This document shows, piece after piece, positions 17,564-25,229 of a DNA stretch of 56,130 bases. The stretch comes from Candidatus Shapirobacteria bacterium (GTDB lineage: Bacteria; Patescibacteriota; Microgenomatia; UBA12405): positions 1 to 56,130 of the forward strand of contig DPKG01000001.1 in assembly GCA_003542615.1 (NCBI GenBank), read 5' to 3'. Within the stretch, counting starts at the first letter, position 1; every line of letters starts with the position of its first letter. The position numbers and the translations under genes are program-made. A model generated the notes under the pieces. It did not search any database. It was not told the DNA's origin and worked only from the letters and a program-made list of their open reading frames with translations.

Positions 17564-18361
17564 TCACATAAAACCCTGCACCCAAAAAATAATTTTCTCC
17601 CCCCACCAATAAGCAACCACCACCCCCAAAATCAAAAATGGGCCAAATGGTATAGGTGTTGTTTTTTTTACCTTATTTAAAAGCATTAGACCACCTCCAA
17701 GCACTGCCCCTGTCAAAAAGGCAACATAGTAGGCCACGATTACCTTATACCCCAAAAACAATCCGATAAAAATAGCCAACTTAACATCTCCCAAACCCAT
17801 GCCTTTGCCTTTGGTAATTAAATATAAAACTCCCAAAAACAAAGTCGATCCCACTGCCGCCAAGATATGTTGCTGTAAGGGTGGATTTCCATATCCACTC
17901 CACAATAATACTCCGGCTCCAATTACCAAAATTACTGTCGAAAAATCCGGCAATATCATATACTTCAGGTCAAAAATAAAACTAAACACCAAAAACACCG
18001 AAATCAGCATCAAAAAAACTATCTGAAACCAATTTTCAAAATTTACCCAAAAAATAATCACAAAAATCACTCCCAAAATCAGTTCTATCAATGGATAAGA
18101 ATAGGGTAGGGGATTACCGCAACATCGGGATTTTCCCTTCAAAAAAAGCCAGGAGAATAGGGGGATATTGTCATACCAATTTAATTTTTCCCCGCACCAA
18201 TCACAAAATGATCTGTTTTTAGCCACCCTTTTCAAGGGGGGATCTAAAGGGGGTTTTATTTTATATCCCACCGCCACCCGATATTCCAGCATATTTACAA
18301 AGCTCCCCCAACTCATCCCCAACAAAAATACTAAAACCGATATAAATATTAAAATTACCAT
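17564..18361 (-). CDS. pilD: Prepilin peptidase PilD-like
   Basis: 265-residue membrane aspartyl protease that cleaves (and in classical forms N-methylates) prepilins. The A24 active-site motif GLGDVKLA is near residue 190. The N-terminal cytoplasmic loop has CDWC, WYDNIPLFSWL and then CCG, where the classical enzyme has CxxC a second time; the spacing is compressed here. A palindromic repeat is inserted in frame before CDWC and encodes KPPLDPPLKR. About seven membrane segments follow. It sits among its substrates. Confidence 0.9.
   Translation of the reverse strand: MVILIFISVLVFLLGMSWGSFVNMLEYRVAVGYKIKPPLDPPLKRVAKNRSFCDWCGEKLNWYDNIPLFSWLFLKGKSRCCGNPLPYSYPLIELILGVIFVIIFWVNFENWFQIVFLMLISVFLVFSFIFDLKYMILPDFSTVILVIGAGVLLWSGYGNPPLQQHILAAVGSTLFLGVLYLITKGKGMGLGDVKLAIFIGLFLGYKVIVAYYVAFLTGAVLGGGLMLLNKVKKTTPIPFGPFLILGVVVAYWWGEKIIFWVQGFM
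18226..18258. repeat. GC-rich palindromic repeat, copy 2, in frame inside the prepilin peptidase gene
   Basis: CACCCTTTTCAAGGGGGGAT followed by CTAAAGGGGG. It matches the intergenic copies in arm, loop (TTCA) and G-run tail. Read on the coding strand it gives Lys-Pro-Pro-Leu-Asp-Pro-Pro-Leu-Lys-Arg without breaking the frame. Confidence 0.7.
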
Positions 18362-18380
18362 AATTTATTGTATTTTTTTT

Positions 18381-18416
18381 CCCCCTCTTGTCAAAGAGGG
18401 GGTAGGGGGAGATTGG
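18381..18416. repeat. GC-rich palindromic repeat, copy 3 (intergenic)
   Basis: CCCCCTCTTGTCAAAGAGGG followed by GGTAGGGGGAG, with a CCCTCTT/AAGAGGG stem. It lies between the major pilin gene and the prepilin peptidase gene, about 12 bases beyond the terminator hairpin. Confidence 0.7.
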
Positions 18417-18427
18417 TCCTTCCCATT

Positions 18428-18456
18428 AAAAAACCCCGACTTCCGTCGGGGTTTTA
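18428..18456 (-). terminator. Intrinsic terminator after the major pilin gene
   Basis: AAACCCCGAC / TTCC / GTCGGGGTTT is a perfect 10-bp stem with a 4-base loop. On the minus strand it is followed by a run of six T. It is placed 20 bases after the stop of the major pilin gene, so most pilC-pilin transcription should end before the pilD-minor pilin genes. Confidence 0.88.
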
Positions 18457-18476
18457 ATTACTTTCTTAAATTAGCA

Positions 18477-19190
18477 CTATTCCGGTACGCACCTAAATAA
18501 AGTATCATCAGCTGCCAAAGTAACGTAAGTAGCTGCCGCCATCTGTGCCACTGTAGCATCTATAACCTGGGTTGCAACACCTACATTATCAGTACCAGTT
18601 ACTGCCAACGACTTTAATTTCCAAGTAGCTGCTGCAGGCGGATTTCTATTTGCCTTTGCTTTTGGTACATAACAAACAAATATAGAATTCCCAGCAGTAT
18701 TATCAGTTTTAACAGCATACAACTCATCTTGAAAAGTCCAAGCCGGATCTGCCTGCACCCTGGTATAAGTTTTACTTAAAAACGATTCTTTAAGTTCTTG
18801 GGTTTCAATTAATTTCCCCGGAGTAGTCTGAGTATCACAACCGGTAGTCTGACTGACTCCAGTTGCCGTTAATGTTCCACACAAACCAAAACCTACCATA
18901 CTACTTCTACCTGAATACGCTTCATCTACCGAAAGAATAGTAGAACCAGTTACATCCATCCAAGGATAAGTAGCCGAATTAGTATAGTAACGCTCATAGG
19001 CGTTCAGGACTTCAGCCGCATCATTTTGAACTCTGGCATCCCGGGCTTTATTAGATTGCTCGATTGGATTGATAGTAGCCAATACCGCAACCGACAAAAT
19101 CGAGATCAAGGCGATAACGATTAATAGTTCCACCAAGGTGAAACCTTTCCCTGACAGCTTACGTACATTTTGGAGCAGTTTGTTTGTCAT
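18477..19190 (-). CDS. Type IV prepilin, probable major pilin
   Basis: 237 residues. Leader MTNKLLQNVRKLSGKGFTLV with Gly-1 and Glu+5, then the helix LLIVIALISILSVAVLATIN and PIEQSNKARDARVQNDAAEV. One Cys pair (GLCGTLTATGVSQTTGC) lies mid-protein and another near the end. I call it major because it sits next to pilC, has its own hairpin before it and a strong terminator after it, and keeps the classical pilin layout. This is inference from position. Confidence 0.75.
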   Translation of the reverse strand: MTNKLLQNVRKLSGKGFTLVELLIVIALISILSVAVLATINPIEQSNKARDARVQNDAAEVLNAYERYYTNSATYPWMDVTGSTILSVDEAYSGRSSMVGFGLCGTLTATGVSQTTGCDTQTTPGKLIETQELKESFLSKTYTRVQADPAWTFQDELYAVKTDNTAGNSIFVCYVPKAKANRNPPAAATWKLKSLAVTGTDNVGVATQVIDATVAQMAAATYVTLAADDTLFRCVPE

Positions 19191-19198
19191 ATTTTTCA

Positions 19199-19223
19199 GT
19201 CATCCTGAATTTATTTCAGGATC
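19199..19223. repeat. Dispersed CATCCTGAA palindrome, copy 2, between pilC and the pilin gene
   Basis: ATCCTGAA / TTTAT / TTCAGGAT is a perfect 8-bp hairpin at 19202-19222. It sits 9 bases before the major pilin start and after the pilC stop, where it could protect or separate the abundant pilin message. Confidence 0.65.
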
Positions 19224-19257
19224 TTTAATTATTAAAATCTTAATTCATTATTGAACA

Positions 19258-20469
19258 CTAAAATTGCGATGTCAAGTTATAAATCGGCACTATCACCGCC
19301 ACCACCAAAAATCCAACTCCAATTCCCAACACAATCATAATCAACGGCTCGATCGCCGCCGTCAAACCTTTTACTGATTGTTCCGCTTCTGTCGAAAAAT
19401 ATTTGGCCACTTTTAGCAACACTTCATCCAACTTTCCCGTCGCTTCTCCGGTGGCCACCATTTGCGTCACAATCGGTTGAAATACCCCCGCCTCTTCAAA
19501 AGACTCCGACACATTAAAACCTTTTTCCACTCTTTCGGCAATTTTTAAATATGCCCTCCGGTAAACTTCATTATCGGCAACATTGGACACAATTCTTAAT
19601 GCTTCCACCAAAGATATTCCGGCCGTCAACAACATCGATAATGTCCTATTGGTATTGGCTACCACCGTTTTTTTGGTCAAATCACCAATAATCGGTAATT
19701 TCATAAAAATTTCATCTCTTTTATATCTGAAATTTTCATTTTTATCACCGGCTTTCATTACCGAATATATTCCCAAAGGTATCATTGGAAATAAAAACCA
19801 CAACTTTACCGTCCAAGTCGATATCGTCATCAGGGCCACTGTAATTGCCGGCATCTTCGACCCAAAATCTCCATACAGACTTAAAAGTTTAGGTATTACA
19901 AATACCATCATGATAAAAGCCACTATCAACATTCCGATAACCACAATTATTGGATAAATCATGGCTCCTTTTACCTTACCCCTAAACTCGGTGTCCGCCT
20001 CCAAACTATCCGCCAATTTTGACAACACATCTTCCAGCACTCCGCCTTCTTCACCGGCCTTGACCGAAGCCACGTAAGCTTCCCCGAAATAATTTTTGTA
20101 TTTCTCCAAAGCTTTTCCCAACGGTTGTCCCGACCGCACGATAGTCAAACAATCATCAATAATTTGATACATCACACTCCCCGAAGGACTCTGATTCCTC
20201 AACAAAGACAATGCGTCAGTCAGAGCCAAACCGGCTGTCATCATCGTCGACAGTTGACGGGTCAAATTTGAAATTTGTTTCCCGGTAACCCGATTAAACA
20301 TCCGTGAGTGCAACTCCTTAAATATATTATCTTTATCCTCGTTAACCTTTATCGGCACCAAACCATTTCCCTTTATCGACGATACCACCTCATTTATATC
20401 CATTGCCTCCAAAGTACCGTTTACGGTTTTTCCATTCCAATCTTTAGCTTTAAATTTATATTTCTTCAT
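19258..20469 (-). CDS. pilC: Type IV pilus inner-membrane platform protein PilC
   Basis: 403 residues, the usual size. N-terminal YKFKAKDWNGKTVNGTLEAM is the family's entry motif, followed by two GspF domains, each with an LLxAGL/I element: MMTAGLALTDALSLLRNQ near 73 and LLTAGISLVEALRIVSN near 275. Three membrane helices lie near 165-190, 215-235 and 375-400. PilC couples the extension and retraction ATPases to pilin assembly. It is 3 bases from pilT. Confidence 0.95.
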   Translation of the reverse strand: MKKYKFKAKDWNGKTVNGTLEAMDINEVVSSIKGNGLVPIKVNEDKDNIFKELHSRMFNRVTGKQISNLTRQLSTMMTAGLALTDALSLLRNQSPSGSVMYQIIDDCLTIVRSGQPLGKALEKYKNYFGEAYVASVKAGEEGGVLEDVLSKLADSLEADTEFRGKVKGAMIYPIIVVIGMLIVAFIMMVFVIPKLLSLYGDFGSKMPAITVALMTISTWTVKLWFLFPMIPLGIYSVMKAGDKNENFRYKRDEIFMKLPIIGDLTKKTVVANTNRTLSMLLTAGISLVEALRIVSNVADNEVYRRAYLKIAERVEKGFNVSESFEEAGVFQPIVTQMVATGEATGKLDEVLLKVAKYFSTEAEQSVKGLTAAIEPLIMIVLGIGVGFLVVAVIVPIYNLTSQF

Positions 20470-20472
20470 TTA

Positions 20473-21546
20473 TTAAATCTGAAATTTTTGACTTCTCAGT
20501 CTGTTTTGTAATTCGTCCGGTTTTAAGGCATAACTCATTGCTATCTCTTCTTTAACTTTATTGGTTTTTACCAAAGTTGCCAGTGAACTTTCCAAACTAA
20601 TCATCCCCAAATCCGAACTGGTTTGAATAATATTATCAATCATAAAATTTTTACCCTCTCTTATCGAATTTCTTACTGCCGGATTAGCAATCAACACCTC
20701 CACCGCCGGTACCCGACCTCCGTCCAAAGAGGGGAGTAGTCTCTGGGAAATTACCGCCGTAATTACCGTTGCCAACTGAGTTCTGATTTGAGATTTTGAT
20801 ACCTCCGGAAATACGTCAATAATTCTATCTATCGTTTGTGCCGCTGAATTTGTATGTAATGTCGAAAATACCAAATGTCCCGTTTCCGCCACCGTCAACG
20901 CCGAAGAAATTGTTTCCAAGTCCCGCATCTCACCCACAAACACTACATTAGGATCCTGACGTAAACAAGATCTCAGGGAATTTTCAAAACTCAAGGTATC
21001 CGAATGAACTTCTCTTTGAGAGATTATCGATTTTTTTGGTTTGATCACATATTCAATCGGATCCTCAATGGTAACTATATGACTATTCAAATTTTCATTT
21101 ATCTGATTCAACATCGAAGCTACCGTAGTCGATTTTCCATGCCCTGTCGGACCGGCAACAATTACAAAACCCTGCTTTTCATTTATTATATTTGCACAAA
21201 TCTCCGGTAAATTTAAATCTTTCAAAACCGGAATTTCATTTGGAACCACCCTCAGTGAACACGCCAATCTTCCCAAGGCAAAATACATATTTGCCCTAAA
21301 CCTAGCCATCGGCGTTGAAATAGAAAAATCCAATTCCCGATCTTCCAAAAGAATTTTCTTTTGCTCTTCATCTACCAAAGTCATCAGCATTTCCGTCATT
21401 GCTTCATCGCTTACTTCTCCAAAATTCGTTACGTTAGCCAATACTCCATGCACCCGAAGCTTTGGCCACTCTCCCACGGAAATATGTACATCAGATGCTC
21501 CATTCGACAGAGCCAATTCCAATAGTTGTTTGATTTTTATATCCAT
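20473..21546 (-). CDS. pilT: Type IV pilus retraction ATPase PilT
   Basis: 357-residue hexameric secretion ATPase that powers pilus retraction. Walker A GPTGHGKST near residue 131, Asp box EDPIEYV near 160, Walker B VGEMRDLETI near 205, and the His box VFSTLHTNSA near 227. The N-terminal ASDVHIS motif is typical of PilT. The Walker A has His where most PilT proteins have Ser, a mild oddity. Presence of PilT implies retractile pili, possibly for attachment to a host cell or for DNA uptake. Confidence 0.95.
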   Translation of the reverse strand: MDIKIKQLLELALSNGASDVHISVGEWPKLRVHGVLANVTNFGEVSDEAMTEMLMTLVDEEQKKILLEDRELDFSISTPMARFRANMYFALGRLACSLRVVPNEIPVLKDLNLPEICANIINEKQGFVIVAGPTGHGKSTTVASMLNQINENLNSHIVTIEDPIEYVIKPKKSIISQREVHSDTLSFENSLRSCLRQDPNVVFVGEMRDLETISSALTVAETGHLVFSTLHTNSAAQTIDRIIDVFPEVSKSQIRTQLATVITAVISQRLLPSLDGGRVPAVEVLIANPAVRNSIREGKNFMIDNIIQTSSDLGMISLESSLATLVKTNKVKEEIAMSYALKPDELQNRLRSQKFQI

Positions 21547-21552
21547 ATTTTT

Positions 21553-23304
21553 TTAATATTCTGCAACTCTTTTAACTTCTTCTAGTGTAGTCGTTCCTTC
21601 CAAAACTTTCACGTACCCATCCTGTTTCATTGTCAACATTCCCTCTTCCATCGCCTGATTTTCAATATCACTAGCCGATGCCTTACTCACAATTAATTTA
21701 CTGATTTTTTCAGTTATCGGCATCACTTCGTAAATAGCAATTCTTCCAAAATAACCGGTGTTACCACATACTTCACACCCCTGAATCTGTTTGATCGTCA
21801 TCTTCTTTCCTTCCTTCTTCCACTTGTCCTCAACCATATCGTAAATTGGCCCCAACACTTTTTTCATATCAGCTTCAATATCCGGTGGAATCGGAATATC
21901 TTTAAAACATTCCTTGCAGACACGGCGCAATACCCGCTGGCCTACCACACAATTTAAAGAAGATACCAACAAAAACGGTTCCACTCCCATATCAATCATT
22001 CTCGGCGGTACTCCGGAAGCATTATTGGTGTGCAAAGTTGAAAACACCAAATGTCCGGTCAACGCCGCGTTAATAGCCAAATCAGCCGTTTCGGCATCAC
22101 GGACCTCTCCCACCATCATAATATTTGGATCTTGCCGCAAAAATGCCCGCAACGCATTTGCAAAAGTTAATCCCGCCTGCGAGTTTACCTGAACCTGACT
22201 AATTCCCTTAATTTGATATTCCACCGGATCTTCAATCGTCATTACATTTACTTTTGACGAAGACACTCTATCCAAAACCGAATACAAAGTTGTCGTTTTT
22301 CCCGATCCTGTCGGTCCGCAAACAATAATAATTCCGTGCGGTCTTTCGATTGATTCCATCAAATTTTTCAAAGCCAAACCTCTCAAACCCAAATCCGGCA
22401 ACGAAGGTACTTTTTGGGCTTTTTTCAAAAGACGCATTACCACTTTTTCCCCATAAGTCGTCGGTACTGTCGAAACCCGCAAATCCACATCATTATCATC
22501 CGCTGAAAAAAAGAAGCGACCATCCTGAGGTATTCTTTTTTCGTCAATTTTCATATTTGACAAAATCTTAATTCTGGACACCACCGCGTCATGAACATTA
22601 CGGGGTAATAAATATTTTTCCTGTAAAATACCGTCAATTCTATATCTGATTCTGACGTTGTCCTCCTGAGGTTCAATGTGAATATCAGAAGCCCTTGATT
22701 TGACCGCAAACTCCAAAATTGTCGATACTATTTTTGCAACCGGCGCTTCCGAAGAAACTTTTTTATTTTTCGCTACCAGGGTACTCCGCTCAACTTCGTC
22801 CTTCTTTCTTTCATCCAGAGCTTTTGTCACTTCCGAAGTTATTCCTTTTTCTCTAAGATATTTTTCCTTAATAAAGGCCACGATTTGTTTCTCTGTTGAC
22901 ATCGCCACTTTCACCGACAAGCCCGTCTTCTTTTCCAAAAATTCTATCGTTTCCAGATCAAGAGGATTGACCATTGTTACCATCAATACTTTTTCTTTGG
23001 TATCCAAACCATAGGGAACTACTTTATATTTTTCCGCCACCGATTCCGGTACCATCGACAGAGCTTCCGGTGCAAATCCAATTGAATCCAAGTCAACATA
23101 AGGTACTCTGATAAACTCAGACTTTGCCTCGGTCAATTGCTCCTCAGTCACCAACCTCATCGATCTGATTATCTCTTCTTCACTCTCTCCGGTTTTTACC
23201 TGTTTTAAGGATATTTCTTCACTTACCTTTATATCGATTAAGCCCTTATCAACCAGGACATCACGCAAATTTTTATATGTCTTTTGGGCAGAACCATTAA
23301 TCAT
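21553..23304 (-). CDS. pilB: Type IV pilus assembly ATPase PilB
   Basis: 583 residues, normal for the GspE/PilB family. N-terminal GSPII_E domain (about 30-150), then ASDIHIEPQ near 215, Walker A CGPTGSGKTTTLYSV near 331, Asp box EDPVEYQIKG near 358, Walker B MVGEVRDAETADLA near 392 and a His box STLHTNNA near 420. Toward the C terminus CKEC and CEVCGNTGYFGR form the tetracysteine zinc site. First gene of the long pilus cluster, with a TATGAT box 6 bases before the ATG. Confidence 0.96.
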   Translation of the reverse strand: MINGSAQKTYKNLRDVLVDKGLIDIKVSEEISLKQVKTGESEEEIIRSMRLVTEEQLTEAKSEFIRVPYVDLDSIGFAPEALSMVPESVAEKYKVVPYGLDTKEKVLMVTMVNPLDLETIEFLEKKTGLSVKVAMSTEKQIVAFIKEKYLREKGITSEVTKALDERKKDEVERSTLVAKNKKVSSEAPVAKIVSTILEFAVKSRASDIHIEPQEDNVRIRYRIDGILQEKYLLPRNVHDAVVSRIKILSNMKIDEKRIPQDGRFFFSADDNDVDLRVSTVPTTYGEKVVMRLLKKAQKVPSLPDLGLRGLALKNLMESIERPHGIIIVCGPTGSGKTTTLYSVLDRVSSSKVNVMTIEDPVEYQIKGISQVQVNSQAGLTFANALRAFLRQDPNIMMVGEVRDAETADLAINAALTGHLVFSTLHTNNASGVPPRMIDMGVEPFLLVSSLNCVVGQRVLRRVCKECFKDIPIPPDIEADMKKVLGPIYDMVEDKWKKEGKKMTIKQIQGCEVCGNTGYFGRIAIYEVMPITEKISKLIVSKASASDIENQAMEEGMLTMKQDGYVKVLEGTTTLEEVKRVAEY

Positions 23305-23310
23305 ACTACT

Positions 23311-23343
23311 ATCATAGTAACTTCTTTCATCTTTAGTTACAAT
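23311..23343. promoter_or_regulatory. Divergent promoter region pilB / holB-like gene
   Basis: In a 47-base gap the minus strand has TATGAT at 23316-23311, 6 bases from the pilB ATG. The plus strand has TACAAT at 23338-23343, 8 bases from the ATG of the delta'-like gene. Neither transcript has room for more than a very short leader. Confidence 0.5.
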
Positions 23344-23351
23344 ATCAATAC

Positions 23352-23987
23352 ATGAACTTCCCGTCTGTTATTATTACCGGCACTGACTCATCACCGATTT
23401 CAAAACAAACCGACAAACTTTTTGCCGCCCTCAAAAATCAAAATCAACCCAACAATCCGGATTTAATTGTTATCGACCAACAATCAGGATATACCATCGA
23501 AAACATCAGAAAAATCAACCACTTTTTTTCCCAAAAACCAATTAAATTCAACACCAAAATCGTTCTTATTGTTGACGCCCAAAATCTCAACCTTGAATCT
23601 CAAAACGCTCTTTTAAAAACCCTGGAAGAACCCCCCAAAGATTGTTATCTCATTCTCACCTGCAGTCACACCCATTCCCTTATCCCCACCATAATTTCCC
23701 GCTGTCACCTAATCAAAACTACCCCAAATTCCACCAAATCAGATAACAAACCCTTAACTCCTCTTTCCTCTGTCAAAGACAATCTCCTTCTTTCTGAAAA
23801 AAACAGCCTCTCGCCACCGGAAACTCTAATCTATCTCCGAGATCAGCTAAATATTTACCACCAACTTCTAAACAAAAATCCAAATTTACCCCATCTTAAT
23901 TTCATCAAAAAAATTCTTAAGGCTATCGACATGGTCAAATCCAATGTCGACCCCCGTTCTGCCCTCGATTATTTGTTATTAAGCTAA
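23352..23987 (+). CDS. DNA polymerase III delta'-like clamp-loader subunit
   Basis: 211 residues, shorter than the E. coli delta' (about 330). It has the segments TIENIRKINHFFSQKPI, IVLIVDAQNLNLESQNALLK, TLEEPPKDCYLILTC and the arginine-finger motif IISRCHL, all typical of HolB/DnaX-type AAA+ clamp-loader proteins. There is no Walker A, as expected for delta', and no C-terminal collar domain, so this is a minimal form. It could also be an uncharacterised relative. Confidence 0.8.
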   Translation: MNFPSVIITGTDSSPISKQTDKLFAALKNQNQPNNPDLIVIDQQSGYTIENIRKINHFFSQKPIKFNTKIVLIVDAQNLNLESQNALLKTLEEPPKDCYLILTCSHTHSLIPTIISRCHLIKTTPNSTKSDNKPLTPLSSVKDNLLLSEKNSLSPPETLIYLRDQLNIYHQLLNKNPNLPHLNFIKKILKAIDMVKSNVDPRSALDYLLLS

Positions 23988-24033
23988 CAAAACTGATTTC
24001 CGCATTTTCCCCTCAAAAAATGTAAAAATCTGT

Positions 24034-24039
24034 TATAAT
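24034..24039 (+). promoter_or_regulatory. -10 box for the Fic gene
   Basis: TATAAT, 10 bases before the ATG, preceded by TGT. No clear -35 box. Confidence 0.5.
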
Positions 24040-24049
24040 CTTTCTCAAG

Positions 24050-25183
24050 ATGTTTTTACCTGTCTTTAGCATTAATAACAAAATTCTCAAAAACATATGT
24101 GCCATTGAAGCGGCCAAGGCCATAATTGACGAAGCTCCTCTCATCCCGGCCTACGAAAAACAATTTCAGCAGGAAGCTGTCGTCCGAACCGTCCATTTTG
24201 GCACCAGAATTGAAGGTAACGATCTTACTTTCCAGGAAGTCGCCAGACTGGTCGAAGGTCAAAAAGTCACCGCCGGCCAAAGAGATATCCAGGAAGTCAT
24301 TAACTATCGAAATGTCGTTTCCTATCTTGAAGAATTATGGGCTCTCTACGACGCCAATATGCCTCTTCCTGAAGAAAAAAATCCCATCGATTTCGACAGT
24401 ACTACTCCCAAACGTTTTTTTTACAGCGAAACCATCATCAAAAAAATTCACCATCTGACTACCGACAAAATTATCACCGAAACCGAACTGGGCAAATATC
24501 GTCACCAACAAGTTGTACTCAAAAATACCCGTACCGGAGAAATTGCCCATCGACCGCCTCCTGCCATTGAAGTTCCTTATTTAATTACCGATCTGGTTGC
24601 CTGGCTAAACTCCGACCAATCAATAGACATCCATCCCGCCGTAAAATCGGCCATTTCTCAATATATTCTGGTTGCCATCCATCCTTTTATTGAAGGTAAC
24701 GGCCGGGTTGCCCGCGCTTTTGCCATGCTTCCTCTTTATGTCGAAGGTTATGACATCCGCCGTCTTTTCTCTTTGGAAGAATTTTTTGATAGAAATGCCG
24801 AAGATTATTACAATACCATCCAATCTACCCATCAATTATCATCCGAGGTTTTCAAAAGAGATCTTTCCGGTTGGATTGAATATTTTACCAATGCTCTGGC
24901 CATCGAACTTACCCGGGTCAAACAAAAAGTTCAAAATTTAAGCCACGATCTCAAACTCAAACAAAAACTGGGTGGCAAACAAGTTCACCTAAGCGAACGA
25001 CAAATCAAACTAGTCGAATATATGCAACAATTTGGCGGTCTCCGTATGCCCGATGCTCAATCACTTTTACCCATGGTTTCCGACGATACTCTCTGGAGAG
25101 ATCTTAAAAAACTAATCGATGATGGTGTTGTCGAAAAACGCGGCTCCACCAAAGGTGCCTACTACTGTCTGGTCAGCGCTTAA
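24050..25183 (+). CDS. Fic-family protein with C-terminal winged helix
   Basis: 377 residues. The Fic motif HPFIEGNGRVAR (consensus HxFxxGNGRxxR) is complete at about residues 211-222, so nucleotide transfer, usually AMP, to a hydroxyl of a target protein is expected. An N-terminal segment HFGTRIEGN resembles the inhibitory-helix motif (S/T)xxxE(G/N), with Glu present but the Ser/Thr shifted by one. The C terminus (LSERQIKLVEYMQQFGG onward) is a winged-helix domain, as in Fic-DNA-binding fusions. No antitoxin gene is adjacent. Target unknown. Confidence 0.9.
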   Translation: MFLPVFSINNKILKNICAIEAAKAIIDEAPLIPAYEKQFQQEAVVRTVHFGTRIEGNDLTFQEVARLVEGQKVTAGQRDIQEVINYRNVVSYLEELWALYDANMPLPEEKNPIDFDSTTPKRFFYSETIIKKIHHLTTDKIITETELGKYRHQQVVLKNTRTGEIAHRPPPAIEVPYLITDLVAWLNSDQSIDIHPAVKSAISQYILVAIHPFIEGNGRVARAFAMLPLYVEGYDIRRLFSLEEFFDRNAEDYYNTIQSTHQLSSEVFKRDLSGWIEYFTNALAIELTRVKQKVQNLSHDLKLKQKLGGKQVHLSERQIKLVEYMQQFGGLRMPDAQSLLPMVSDDTLWRDLKKLIDDGVVEKRGSTKGAYYCLVSA

Positions 25184-25217
25184 ATCCCAATCTCTCTAAA
25201 TCTTCTCTATAAAAAGA

Positions 25218-25223
25218 TATAAT
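25218..25223 (+). promoter_or_regulatory. -10 box for ligA
   Basis: TATAAT with 6 bases to the ATG, close enough that the message should be leaderless. Confidence 0.55.
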
Positions 25224-25229
25224 CAAACC

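Noticed and set aside
7375..23304. Type II secretion rather than type IV pilus
   Set aside because: PilT, PilM and a long pilin set are present, and no secretin or GspC is seen.
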